Source: Boswellia sacra (taxonomy: Eukaryota > Streptophyta > Magnoliopsida > Sapindales > Burseraceae). From it: 64,000 bases of DNA. Positions 37,068 through 47,981 of this stretch are shown one piece after another. Numbering within the stretch: position 1 is the first letter of the stretch; each line of letters begins with the position of its first letter. The DNA lies in NCBI GenBank assembly GCA_013180625.2, contig SNVD02001406.1, positions 86,239-150,238 of the forward strand, in the 5' to 3' direction. Position numbers and translations under genes: made by a program. The notes beneath the pieces are model-generated. The model was not told the DNA's origin and did not search any database. It saw only the letters and a program-made list of their open reading frames with translations.

Positions 37068-38412
37068 ATGGAAAATCAAGAACGCATCGGTGGAAATCAT
37101 GAAGAAGGGAAAAATGCAGCACATGATGATGAGAATCCATTTCACAATGAGCATAGTGAATCATCTAGCGACAGCGCTCCACCTCATCCTCGTGAATTAA
37201 AAAACCGTTTCTTTCAAGATTTTGATGTGAAGGTTGATATTCCACAATTTGAAGGAAGAATGCATTCTAATGAATTTATTGATTGGCTTAATATGATTGA
37301 ACGTATTTTTGACTGCAAAAATATGCTTGAAGTTCATAAGGTTAAGCTTGCTGCAATCAAGTTGAAAAAGTATGCTTCTTTATGGTGGGAGAATTTGAAG
37401 AAACAAAGAGAAAGAGAAGGCAGAAGTAGAATTTTGACTTGGGAGAAAATGAAAAGAGAGCTTAAGAGGAAATTTCTTCCTAAAAATTATAGGCAAGATG
37501 CTTTTCTTGAGTTCCACAATTTCAAGCAAGAAGAGTTATCTATAGAAGAGTATATGGTAAAATTTGTTGATGATGAAATGTGATCTTGCTAAAACGTAAG
37601 AACAAACAATCGCACGTTTTCTTGGGGGATTGAGATATGAAATCTGTAATGTGGTACAATTGCAATCCTACTAGTCTTACAATGATGTGTGTAGACTTGC
37701 TCTTAAAGTGGAGAAATAGCTTAAAGAGGCCTATGTTCGCAGCACTCGTTTTGCTAATCGTGATGGCATTTCCAATCGTGGTAGTAGTTCTTATCCTAAG
37801 CCTAAACCAGGGGTGAAAACCAACCCAAAAGCTTCTTCAAAGAATGAGAATGGCACTAGTTCAAACAACCCCAAAGCTCTTCAAATGCTAGTTCACGTCG
37901 CTGCTTCAAATGCCAAGGCTATGGACATATTGCTTCCGAGTGTCCTAATCGTAAAATTCTGATACTAGTAGAGGAAGAAAGTGATGAAAAGATGGATGCA
38001 TTGATCAATTCTGGTAATCCAGAATTTGATGATGAAGAGGAATTTACTTATATAGAGCAAGGTGATTCTCCCTTTATTATTCAAAGGAGTTTGAGTATTG
38101 CCTAAGAACGAGAGATGATTGGCTTCGTAAAAATATCTTCCATACCAGATACACTTCTCATGGCAAGGTGTGCAACATTATTATTGATGGTGCCAGCTTT
38201 GAAAATGTGGTGTTTACGAAAATGGTTGATAAACTTGGTCTTAAAACAGAGAAACATCCTCAGCCTTACAAGATTTCACGGCTTCAGAAGGATAATGAGA
38301 TCAAGGTAAATAAACATTGCCTTGTTTCATTTTCTATTGGGAAAAATTATAAAGATGAAATATGCTGTGATGTTGTTCCTATGGATGCTTGTCATTTACT
38401 TCTTGGTAGACC
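37068..38412 (+). pseudogene. Ty3/gypsy chromovirus-like gag and protease start, decayed
   Basis: The open segment 37068-37583 is a typical retrotransposon gag core (VDIPQFEGRMHSNEFIDWL, YASLWWENLKKQ, FLEFHNFKQEELSIEEYM). After frameshifts, a zinc knuckle CFKCQGYGHIASEC lies at about 37902-37943. The protease region (from about 38170) reads CNIIIDGASFENVV, where active copies have an intact D-(S/G)-G-S, then MDACHLLLGRP at 38381-38412. There a copia element is inserted. The continuation is at 43236. The order and motifs fit a chromovirus-type gypsy element with a single gag-pol frame. Confidence 0.75.
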
Positions 38413-38971
38413 TGTTGAGTTTGTGGCTCATATGCTAGTGGGAGGAATCCCACATTGATTAAGTAAGAAAATATGAGTCTCATATGGGCTTATAAAAGAA
38501 GTCACATGAGAGAAGTTTAATTGTCCCATTAGAAAATTTTCTCTACCCCCTATATTTGTAAGGTCTCACATATCAGACCTCATAGTTTAAGGGCCTTGCA
38601 TTAAGGACCTTAAAGTTTGTAATAATTTTTTTCCCCTTTGTTTTGGGTATTTGTAGTATTGCCCAATTGTTTGGGTAATTACAGTTTGGTCCAATTATTT
38701 GGGTAATTACAGTTTGACCTAATAGTTGTGGTATTTGTATTATGGCCCAAAAGTTTTGTAATTCTCTTTGAAGATAGTGGAAGGTTTCTTCAGCGGCGTC
38801 CGAGGACGTAGGTATTTATACCGAACCTCGTTAAATCTTGGTGTTCTTTCTATTTCTGCATTGTGGTTGATTGGTTGCCTCTTTAGTTGCTATAATATTC
38901 AATTATCTAGCATAGTTTGTGGTTGTGCATTTTGGTTGTTTTGTTGCTTTCGCTTCCGTTCTTGCCCAACA
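38413..38971 (+). mobile_element. 5' LTR of nested Tork-like copia element
   Basis: The 559-bp LTR runs from TGTTGAGTTTG to GCCCAACA. It is preceded by the target copy AGACC (38408-38412) and followed after one base-pair step by the tRNA-Met primer site 'tggtatcagagcc' (38974-38986). It aligns with the 3' LTR (42669-43230) with roughly 20-30 differences by eye, mostly transitions. Confidence 0.9.
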
Positions 38972-39137
38972 ATTGGTATCAGAGCCTAAGGTTTTGGGTA
39001 GTTAGTGGCTATTTCATTGAAGCACTTGCTACTATTCTGGGCTGTTGAGTTTGGATTGCTAGTTATTGAATATAGTAGTTTGTTTGGAGCTTGGTTATTG
39101 GTGATTTGTGTATCAAGCTTATTTGTGAGAGGTAGTA

Positions 39138-42100
39138 ATGGCATCATTGTCGACTGTATTAGAGAAGACAGTGACTATGAAAAATGCAAAAATAGATGCA
39201 TTGATAGTGAGAGGGCGTAGTCAAAGTAGGAAACCAGAAAAAAGGGGAAAATCTTGGTCAAGGGGTAGATTAGGAAAAGATGAGTGTGCCTTTTGTCGTG
39301 AGAAAGGGCATTGGAAGAAAGATTTTCCTAAGTTGAAAAAGAAAGATAAGGGCAAGGCTATTTCTGATGCATGTATTATTGAGCGTGAGGATGATAGTGA
39401 TTTTGATATAAGTCTAGTTGGTCATCCATCCACTTCTGGTTCTGATGAGTGGATTATGGATTCGAGTTGTACTTATCATATGTGTCCACATAGGGAATGG
39501 TTCTTTCAGTTTGAAGAGCTTGATTGTGGAGTTGTGTATATGGGTAATGATGATATTTGCCATACTGTTGGGATAGGTTTGATCCGATTGAGGAATCATG
39601 ATGGACTGACTAGAGTTCTGACAGATGCTTGGTATGCATCGAAGTTTAAGAAGAATTTCATCTCTTTGGGAGCCTTAGAATCTAAAGGCTGTGGGATATC
39701 TATTCGAGATGGTATTCTGAGAGTCACTTCAGGCGCTCTTGTGGTATTGAAAGGCACTAGGAGGAACAACTTGTATTACTATAATGGTAATACGATTATT
39801 GGATCAGTGGCTATGGTTTCTGATAATGATGCAGACTCAGAGATCACGAGACTGTGGCATATGCGTTTGGGACATGCAAGTGAGAAAGCCTTGTTCAGTT
39901 TGGTGAAACGAGGCTTATTGAAAGGTGCAAAGACCTGCAAGCTAGATTTTTGTGAGCACTGTGTTCTGGGAAAGCAGAAAAGAGTGAAATTTGGCACCGC
40001 TATTCATAATACCAAGGGTATTCTTGATTATGTTCACTCAGATATGTGGGGGACCTACCAAAACCGCATCGATGGGAGGTAGGCACTACTTTGTTACTTT
40101 TGTTGATGATTTTTCCAGAAGAACTTGGGTGTACTACTTGAAATCAAAAGATGATGTACTTAGTGCTTTCCTTAAATGGAAAAAGATGATTGAGACACAA
40201 ACTGGCAAGAAAATCAAGCACCTCAGAACAGACAATGGTGGTGAGTATTGCAGTGATCAGTTTTTGAAATTGTGTCGAGATGAAGGTATTGTACGTCATT
40301 TTACTGGTAGAGGTACACCGTAGCACAATGGGGTGGCAGAACGCATGAACCGGACATTGCTAGAGAAAGTTCGGTGTATGTTGTCCAATGCTGGGTTGGG
40401 CAAGGAATTTTGGGCTGCCGCTGTGACTTATGCGTGTCATCTCATTAATCGTCTACCATCAGCTGCTATTGGTGATAGAACTCCATTGGAGGTATGGTCT
40501 GGACAACCTGTTTCTGATTATGATTCTTTACATGTTTTTGGTTCTCCTACATATTATCATGTGAAAGAATCTAAGCTGGATCCTAGAGCCAAGAAAGCGA
40601 TTTTCTTGGGATTTGCTTCAGGAGTAAAAGGATATCGTCTATGGTGTCCTAGTTCGAGGAAGATTGCATCCAGTCGAGATGTGACATTTGATGAGTCTTC
40701 AATATTGAAGAAATCAGAAAATCAGACAAAGATGAATGGTACTCCATAGCAAGTGGAGCATACTCAGTAGCAGGTGGAGTTTGAAACGACGACATTGAAT
40801 CCAGTTAGATCTGTTGAGACAGATGTTGATACTCCTGTGACAGAGGGAGATTTGGGAGATGATGGAGAGGGTTCTACTCAGGAACCTCAACAGCAACAAG
40901 AATCTATTGTAGTTAATAGGCCAAGACGTGAGATTCGCAAGCCTGCTCGATTTGCTGACATGGTGGCCTATGCACTTCCGATTGTGGATGCTAATGTTCC
41001 TTCCACTTATAGAGAGGCAGTCAGATGTTCTGAAGTTGATCAATGGAAGACAACTATGAGTGAAGAGATGCATTCTCTTCAGAAGAATGAAACTTGGGAG
41101 CTAGCTCAACTACCGAAGGGTAAAAAGGTAATTGGGTGCAAATGGGTATATGCAAAGAAAGATGGATTTCTTGACAAGAATGACGTCCGCTACAAGGCAA
41201 TGTTGGTGGCTAAACGCTACGCTCAGAGGGAAGGAATTGACTACAATGAGGTATTTTTTCCAGTTGTGAAACATTCTTCCATTAGAATTTTGTTGGCCTT
41301 GGTAGCTCAGATGAATATGGAACTAGTTTAACTTGATGTAAAAACTGCATTTTTACATGGTGACTTGGAAGAGGAAATCTATATGACTCATCCAGAGGGA
41401 TTCAAAGTTGCTGGTAAGGAAAATTTGGTGTGCAAACTGAAAAGATCGCTTTATGGTTTGAAGCAATCTCCTAGACAGTGGTATAAGCGATTTGATCGGT
41501 TTATGATGGGTCAAAGGTATACAAGAAGCAAATTTGATAATTGTGTATATTTTCGGAGGCTACGTGATGGTTCTTTCATTTATCTACTCTTGTATGTTGA
41601 TGATATGTTGATAGCTTCGACGAACGGCGAAGAAATTGCAAAGTTGAAGACTCAATTGACTCGAGAGTTTGAGATAAAAGATTTGGGTGAAGTTAAGAAG
41701 ATACTAGGTATGGAGATTAGCAGAGATAGAGGGAGAAACAAGATTTGTTTGACTCAGAAGCAGTATCTGAAGAAGGTATTACAGCGGTTTGACATTACAG
41801 AGCAGTCAAAACCTGTAAGTACCCCACTTGCTCATATGAAACTTAGTGCATCTTTATCTCCTTGTACAGATGAGGAACGAGAGTATATGTCTCGAGTTCC
41901 ATATGCTAATGCAGTTGGTAGCTTGATGTATGCTATGGTGTGTACAAGACCCGACATTTCACATGCAGTTGGAGTTGTGAGCAGGTATATGCATGATCCT
42001 CGTAAAGGACATTGGCAAGCAGTGAAATGGATTCTACGGTATTTGTTGAAAATCGTGGATGTTGGCTTTGTCTTTGAGAGGGATAATACATGTGGTCAGT

Positions 42101-42447
42101 ATGCTATTGGTTATGTTGATTCAGATTATGTTGGTGATTTGGATAAACGTCGGTCGACAACCGGTTATGTGTTTACTCTTGCAAGAGCACCAGTGAGTTG
42201 AAAGTTTACTTTACAGTCTACAGTAGCTTTGTCTACTATAGAGGCAGAGTATATGGCAATGATAGAGGCTGTGAAGGAAGCTATTTGGTTACAGGGATTG
42301 CTGGATGAATTGGGAATTGGGCAGAAGAAGATTAGTCTTTATTCTGATAGTCAGAGTGCTATCCAGTTAGCCAAGAATCCAGTGTTCCATGTTCGTACGA
42401 AGCATATTGATGTTCGGTATCATTTTGTGCGAGAGATTATTGATTAA
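39138..42447 (+). pseudogene. Tork-like Ty1/copia polyprotein with gag deletion and nonsense mutations
   Basis: The frame starts at the ATG at 39138. The first ~15 residues look like a gag start (MASLSTVLEKTVTMK) but jump to the basic region before the zinc knuckle, so most of gag is deleted. The knuckle is CAFCREKGHWKKDF, with the last Cys changed to Phe. Then come protease (WIMDSSCTYHM), integrase (about 39840-40400) and RT (TAFLHGDLEEEIYM; YVDDMLIAS near 41596-41622, intact). RNase H follows (STIEAEYMAM; SDSQSAIQLAKN). A frameshift near 40080 and stops at 40321, 40747, 40768, 41329 and 42199 interrupt it. Most stops equal a single C-to-T or G-to-A change from the residue expected by family. 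The original protein would make an autonomous retroelement; this copy cannot. Confidence 0.85.
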
Positions 42448-42668
42448 GGGAGAATCTTACTTCAGAAGGTTGAGACTGCCGAGAATCCTGCAGATATGTT
42501 GACTAAGGTTGTGACAGCGATCAAGTTCAGTCATTGTTTAGACTTGATCAACATTGTACGAGTTTGACTGCGCCATTGGGCACATTTTGAGGCGTTGCAG
42601 TTGTGATAGAGAATGTGAGAAAAAGAAGAAATTTATGGTGGGTTGACATATTCGCCAAGGTGGAGATT

Positions 42669-43230
42669 TGTTGAGTTTGTGGCTCATATGCTAGTGGGAG
42701 GAATCCCACATTGATTAAGTAAGAAAATATGGGTCTCATGTGGGCTTATAAAAGAAGTCACATGGGAGAAGTTTAATTGTCCCATTAGAAATTCTCCTCT
42801 ACCCCTTATATTTGTAAGGTCTCACATATTAGACCTCATAGTTTAAGGGCCTTTCATTAAGGACATTAAAGTTTGTAATATTTCTTTTTTCCCCATTTGT
42901 TTTTGGTATTTGTAGTATTACCCAATTGTTTGGATAATTACAGTTTGGCCCAATTATTTGAGTAATTACAGTTTGGCCCAATAGTTGTGGTATTTGTATT
43001 ATGGCCCAAAAGTTTTGTAATTCTCTTTGAAAATAGTGGAAGGTTTCTTCAGCGGCGCCCGAGGACGTAGGTATTTATTCCGAACCTCGTTAAATCTTGG
43101 TGTTTATTCTATTTCTGCATTGTGGTTGATTGGTTGTTTCTTTAGTTGCTATTATATTCAATTATCTAGCATAGTTTGTGGTTGTGCATTTTGGTTGTTT
43201 TGTTGCTTTCGCTTCCGTTCTTGCGCAACA
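42669..43230 (+). mobile_element. 3' LTR of nested Tork-like copia element
   Basis: The 562-bp LTR follows the purine-rich 'aaggtggagattt'. It begins TGTTGAGTTTG, ends GCGCAACA and is followed by AGACC (43231-43235), the same 5 bp as before the 5' LTR. Removing 38413-43230 plus one AGACC joins the gypsy protease motif LLLGRP to its next residue W, proving the insertion site. Confidence 0.9.
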
Positions 43231-43235
43231 AGACC

Positions 43236-44275
43236 ATGGTAGTATAATAGAAGAGTAATGCATGATAGTTATACGAATACTTATACATTCTTTAAAGATT
43301 GGGTTAGAGTTATTTTGGGTCCTTCGAAGTTAGAGTGTGTTCCTAAACCTACTAAAAGGGAGGGAAATGCTTGCTTACCCAAACATAATGTAGAAGAGAG
43401 TTTGAGAAGGGAAGTGAAATTTATGTGTTCTTGTTGTTGGAAGAAAATGAAGTTAGTAATGAACCACCTTTGGTGATGAAGTATCTTCGTGAAGAATACC
43501 ATGATGTTATACCAAATGAGATACCACCAGGCCTTCCTCCAATGAGAGACATACATCATTGTATTGATCTTATTCTAGGTGTTATGTTGGCAAATAAATC
43601 AGCCTATCAAATGAGTCCTAAAGAACATGAAGAATTGCGTTGATGAGCTTATCACTAAAGGGTTGGTGAGGGAAAGCATGAGTCCTTGTGTTGTACCAAC
43701 TCTTTTGGTGCCTAAAAAGGATGGTTCTTAGAGAATGCGTGTTGATAGTAGGGCTATTAACAAGATAACAATTGATTATAGATTTCCTATTCCAAGGCTT
43801 GATGATCTTCTTGATCAACTTCATGGTGCTACTATCTTCTCAAAAATTGATCTTCGAAGTGGTTATCATCAAATTCGAAGAAGACCTGGTGATGAATGGA
43901 AGACAACATTTAAAACAAAGAATGACTTTTATGAATGGATGGTGATGCCATTTGGCCTATCCAATGCACCAAGTACATTTATGCAGTTGATGAAACATAT
44001 CTTCAAACTATTCAGTGACAAGTTCGTTGTTGTGTATTTTGATGATATTCTTGTGTACAACAAAGATGAGGAGCAACACTTGGATCATCTTCAGCAAGTT
44101 TTCCACACTTTGAGAGGTTAAAAGCTTTATGCCAACTAGAAGAAGTGTGAGTTCTTCACCAACAACCTTACTTTCTTAGGGTATGTGGTTTCAAAAGATG
44201 GAATTAGGATAGATCCTAGCAAGATTGAAGTAATTTAGAATTGGTCGATTTCTACATCAGTCCATGACATTTGAA
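43236..44275 (+). pseudogene. Ty3/gypsy chromovirus-like protease end and RT, truncated
   Basis: This continues the element from 38412. It holds the region after protease (MHDSYTNTYTFFKDWVRVI), then [33 protein letters not shown] after a stop, [14 protein letters not shown] (about 43838-43880), [13 protein letters not shown] (43948-43984) and the catalytic [11 protein letters not shown] at 44027-44060. It breaks off abruptly at 44275 within the conserved stretch after RT ('...HVLAS'). RNase H, integrase and chromodomain are absent. The next bases belong to a displaced PPR segment, not to the retroelement. Confidence 0.8.
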
Positions 44276-44555
44276 GTTTTCATGTGTTAGCTTCTAGACA
44301 AATACAGAGGCTAGACATTGTGTCATGGAATGCAATTATTAAAAGATTTACACAGCATGACCTCTATGAGAAAGGTCTTAACTTTTTTAGCAAGATAGAA
44401 TTGAATGGCTTTGAACCGGATTGGATTACATTTCTTAGTTTGTTGTATGTTTGTGGCTGTGCAGGGAACGTGAATCAGAGCATGGACTTGTTTGACTTCA
44501 TGGTTAAAAGTGACAAAATTATCCCTAGGTTTGAACAATATGCTTGCTTGGTGGA
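44276..44555 (+). pseudogene. Displaced second copy of a PPR segment
   Basis: An open PPR stretch (RQIQRLDIVSWNAIIKRF ... KSDKIIPRFEQYACLVD) repeats the part of the PPR gene found at about 35670-36134, but without the MITE. It ends in the same GTGGA (44551-44555) followed by the same LTR start (TGACACAAGAG). It lies between a broken gypsy pol and the 3' LTR, where no host sequence should be. The reading runs on as one frame from the last codons of gypsy pol (44284-44586 open). Confidence 0.85.
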
Positions 44556-45340
44556 TGACACAAGAGTGTTGAATCCATGGGTTTAATGGTAAATCGTAAA
44601 GGGGTGCAAATTTTTACAATGACCGAGAGTAGACTAGAACCAGAATGAGGGACAATTTCGAAAAAGAACTGGTACTAATATGAAGAGAATTAATTTTCAG
44701 GAATTATGCCCTTGATAGATCTTGAAGTCAGCTTTCTAACACATTTTATGGTGTGTCTTTTAGAGTTCTCTAAAGAAAGTTATAACTATTTCTTCAACGC
44801 TGGTTCGTAATTAATACAACATTAAATATACTCTGGAATTGGAGCTTCTAGCTTAGTTATTTACACTTTTATTATCTATTGAGTTTATTTATTTATGAGT
44901 CTTAGTCATTAATTCATTGGTCAATGTATTAATTGAGCTGTAATTATTATTAGAACCATGAAACACATTTAATTATTGTCTTTTACCTATACTTGGAGGG
45001 TTTTTTCAAGTTATTTAAGTCTTAAAGTTGTGTAATCAGGGACAAGCTTGGTTAATTCGAATTCTTAATGAAATTTTAGTGTTTATACTGATTTCTCTTT
45101 AACTCTGTATCTCTTGGTGGATTCCATACAGTGGTGAGTTAGTTTAGCCTTGTATCCTTTGTTTATATCATTCGGTGGTGAATTTTTTGTATCCCTTTAG
45201 TGTTTACTTTGATGATGAGCTTGTTATCCTTTGAAAGAGTGTCTGTTGGGTTCCATTTCATTTGTTCCAGCTATTGGTTGAGTTGTTTATCAACTTGGTG
45301 ATCTTATCTTGATTTGTTATAATTTAGCAGCTAGGCATCA
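44556..45340 (+). mobile_element. 3'-side LTR of the gypsy element in the PPR gene
   Basis: The 785-bp LTR begins TGACACAAGAG and ends 'ctaggcatca', with GTGGA on both sides (44551-44555 and 45341-45345). It is collinear with the LTR at 36135-36915. Its right flank continues the PPR gene (GTGGATATATTGAGTCGAGC), its left flank is the displaced PPR segment. By itself it therefore looks like a solo LTR in a PPR gene. Confidence 0.85.
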
Positions 45341-45796
45341 GTGGATATATTGAGTCGAGCTAGGCAGCTGGAGATAGCATGTTGGATTATTCAAGATATG
45401 CCATTTGAAGGAGACTGGAGGGTCTGGAGTGCTCTTCTTGCTGCTTGTGGTATTTATTTGAATGTGGAGTTAGGAGAATTAGCAGCCAAGAAAATTGCAG
45501 ATTTGGACCCTCGAAATTCTGGAGCATATGTTACGTTGTCCAACATATATGCTGCTGGTGGTGGCATGTGGCGAGAAGTTACAAGAGTGAGAATTCTGAT
45601 GAAAGAGCAAGGAATTAAGAAGCAACGAGCTCCTAGCTGGATGGAAATTGATAATAACATGCATCATTTCTTGGGTGGGGATACATCTCATCTAGATACA
45701 GAAAAGATTCATATTGAACTTAAGAGGGTTGTCGTACAAATGAAGTCCATGGATGATAGTGCAGACATTGTTTCATCATGTAGCTTTTTCTATTGA
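45341..45796 (+). pseudogene. PPR protein pseudogene, 3' part
   Basis: The frame after the LTR reads ARQLEIACWIIQDMPFEG, then WSALLAACGIYLNVELGE, AAKKIADLDPRNSGAYVTLS and MKEQGIKKQRAPSWMEIDN, and ends at a TGA after SSCSFFY. This is the E/E+ type C-terminal region of PLS-class PPR proteins, which usually take part in organellar RNA editing. No DYW deaminase domain follows. This part is open and well preserved, but it is cut off from its 5' part by about 9.2 kb of retroelement DNA. Confidence 0.8.
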
Positions 45797-46571
45797 CTTA
45801 CAACTATACCTGATGTGGTTTGCGGCATCATGAGGAATAAGTAGCATCTTTGTTATTGAAGGCTAAAACTAATTCTGCCAAGTTCTAATGAAAAGCTAGA
45901 TAGCAGAGGAAGAGGGGTGACTTCTCATGTTAGGGAAACTGGACAAGCAATGGGCATGGAAACATAGAAGATCAATTGTTTCTGAATGGTTGAGTGCATT
46001 CAGTTTTGCAACAAAAATAAGGCAACATTGTTTCATTAGTAGCAGACAAATTCATCTTGAAGACAACAACAATGCACAAGAGTAGAATGCCATTTCAGTT
46101 AAGTGAAGTTGTTCAGGATCATGCAGGTTTGAGATAGATTTGAGATCTGACAAACAATCCATAGTGACAAAAATGGAAATGGAGCCCGTGTTATTATACC
46201 AAAATTATAGTGTTTGGTGGTTGATTGTATTTCAATATATTAGTGTTGATACCCTGGTTTGTTTGTTGTTATCTTTCTATATTTTTCTCATTTGTAAAGT
46301 GACATAGAATTTATATCATATTTTCTGCAACCTATGTTTGTCCTAATAAAATCGGAATTAAATATACATACTTGTCCGCAGTAGTGATTGATTATCCTGA
46401 CTTTTTTTTGTGGAACTTCAATTGTTATTACAACACATTTTTATTCTTGAATTGCTTCTATGCATCTAATTCTACACTATGTTAAACAAATATTTTAAGA
46501 ATCAATGATTTTTTTTTTTTGGTGGGTAGTCTTAACTTGTGTTGTAATGACATCTGTTAAGTCCTTGAAGA
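45797..46571. other. Downstream region of the PPR pseudogene
   Basis: No other gene is seen. The first ~400 bp could be the former 3' UTR; the rest is AT-rich with a T-run near 46509. Confidence 0.4.
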
Positions 46572-47084
46572 CAGAGACGAAGCCAAAAATTATTTTTAGA
46601 GGGGGCAAAATTGAACAGTAATAAAAAATAAATTAATATAAATAAAATATAATTGTAAATTTAAAAAATTTATAATATATTTTCTCAACATTATTTGAGG
46701 TATAAATTAATTTTATCATATCAATTTTAAGTTCTAATCACAAGAGAAATGATAAAATAAAGTAATTAATAATATAATTAAATAAATTTTAAACTTATTA
46801 ATTAAAAAGATCTTATCTTTTTTTAAAAAATAGAAATAAAAATAATAGAGACAAAACAAATTAATGAATGATGACGGAGAATATATAAAAAAATTTGTTT
46901 GATAAATAAGATGTAAATAGAAATATACATACATACATACATACATACATTCATACATATATATATATTTATTTATAACAATATATATTTTTAATAACTA
47001 AAAAGAAATAATAATATTTTAATTTTTTTCTTTGGTCCAAGAGGGGCAATTGCCCCTGCTGGGCCTATGTTAGCTCCGTCCCTG
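46572..47084. mobile_element. Non-autonomous DNA transposon with CAGRGACGRAGC ends
   Basis: The 513-bp element begins CAGAGACGAAGCCAA and ends TTAGCTCCGTCCCTG, whose complement CAGGGACGGAGCTAA forms the other terminal repeat. The flanks CTTGAAGA (46564-46571) and CTTAAAGA (47085-47092) agree at 7 of 8 positions. A second inverted pair inside, 'gagggggcaaa' and 'aggggcaattgcccc', lies near both ends. Ends and 8-bp duplication fit a hAT-type MITE. A CATA microsatellite (46925-46958) lies inside. Confidence 0.65.
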
Positions 47085-47773
47085 CTTAAAGATTATATAG
47101 ATTCACTTCAAATTTATGCCTTTAATAATTTTTACACTTTCTTCAGAAGAACTTGTAATTTTCAAGATAATTTACATAATTTTTTTATTTAATTTATACT
47201 CTTAAAACATACATACGTTAAGACTACTTTTTTTTTTTTAAATAGCTAATTAGTTTTTAATTATTAGGCAAGCCATCAAGGTTGAATGAAAAATTCATTT
47301 CCGCTCTGAAAAGGGGAATTGTTTACAAAGTTGAACCTCGGGAATTTCTTGCCAAAAGTGAAAACATTGTTTTTTTTTTTTCAATCTAAGGTTTGATCAA
47401 ATAAAGAAAACATCTCGATCCATTAATAATTAATAATGATTATACGTGACAAATCTTTCAAAGTTGAAATTTAGATTAAGAAAGGTCTAAATTCCTCTTA
47501 ATAAAAAAACACGTCTTAGGTGAATGTGAATTCAAATAAACAAAACAAAAAATGATTAAATATAACACACAAACTTGTGGCGGGGGTAGTTGGAAAGGTC
47601 AGCAAGGGTGAGCAATGACCATGTCAGCCGGCTGGACGCAGCCAAAAAATGTACGAGTTTGTTTAGGAGAGTCTATTCAAAACTCAACGTATGACAAAAC
47701 AGAAGGTTCCTAGATTGTACAATTTTTTGGACATATTACAATTATAATAACAAAAAAATTAAAATAAAAAAAG
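47085..47773. other. AT-rich intergenic sequence
   Basis: No gene or element is recognised. Confidence 0.4.
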
Positions 47774-47981
47774 TAATGCTACTCTTACAAAGTTCTTATA
47801 CAAACTCATTTATACAAACTGACATGGCATGATATGATTTGATAAATAAATACAATGATTTGAAAAATATATATTAATAATAAATGACATTAATTAACAT
47901 GAGTGATGTAGTGATCATATAAGAATGCCACGTCAGTTTGTATATGTGAATTTGTATAAATAGTTTGTATGAGTAGCATTA
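47774..47981. mobile_element. 208-bp MITE related to the one in the PPR pseudogene
   Basis: The left end TAATGCTACTCTTACAAA and the complement of the right end TAATGCTACTCATACAAACT form terminal inverted repeats. Inverted copies of 'acaaactga(c)' and 'tggcat' lie inside. Start and inner 'gccacgtca' resemble the MITE at 35714-35893, so the two probably belong to related families. Confidence 0.65.
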
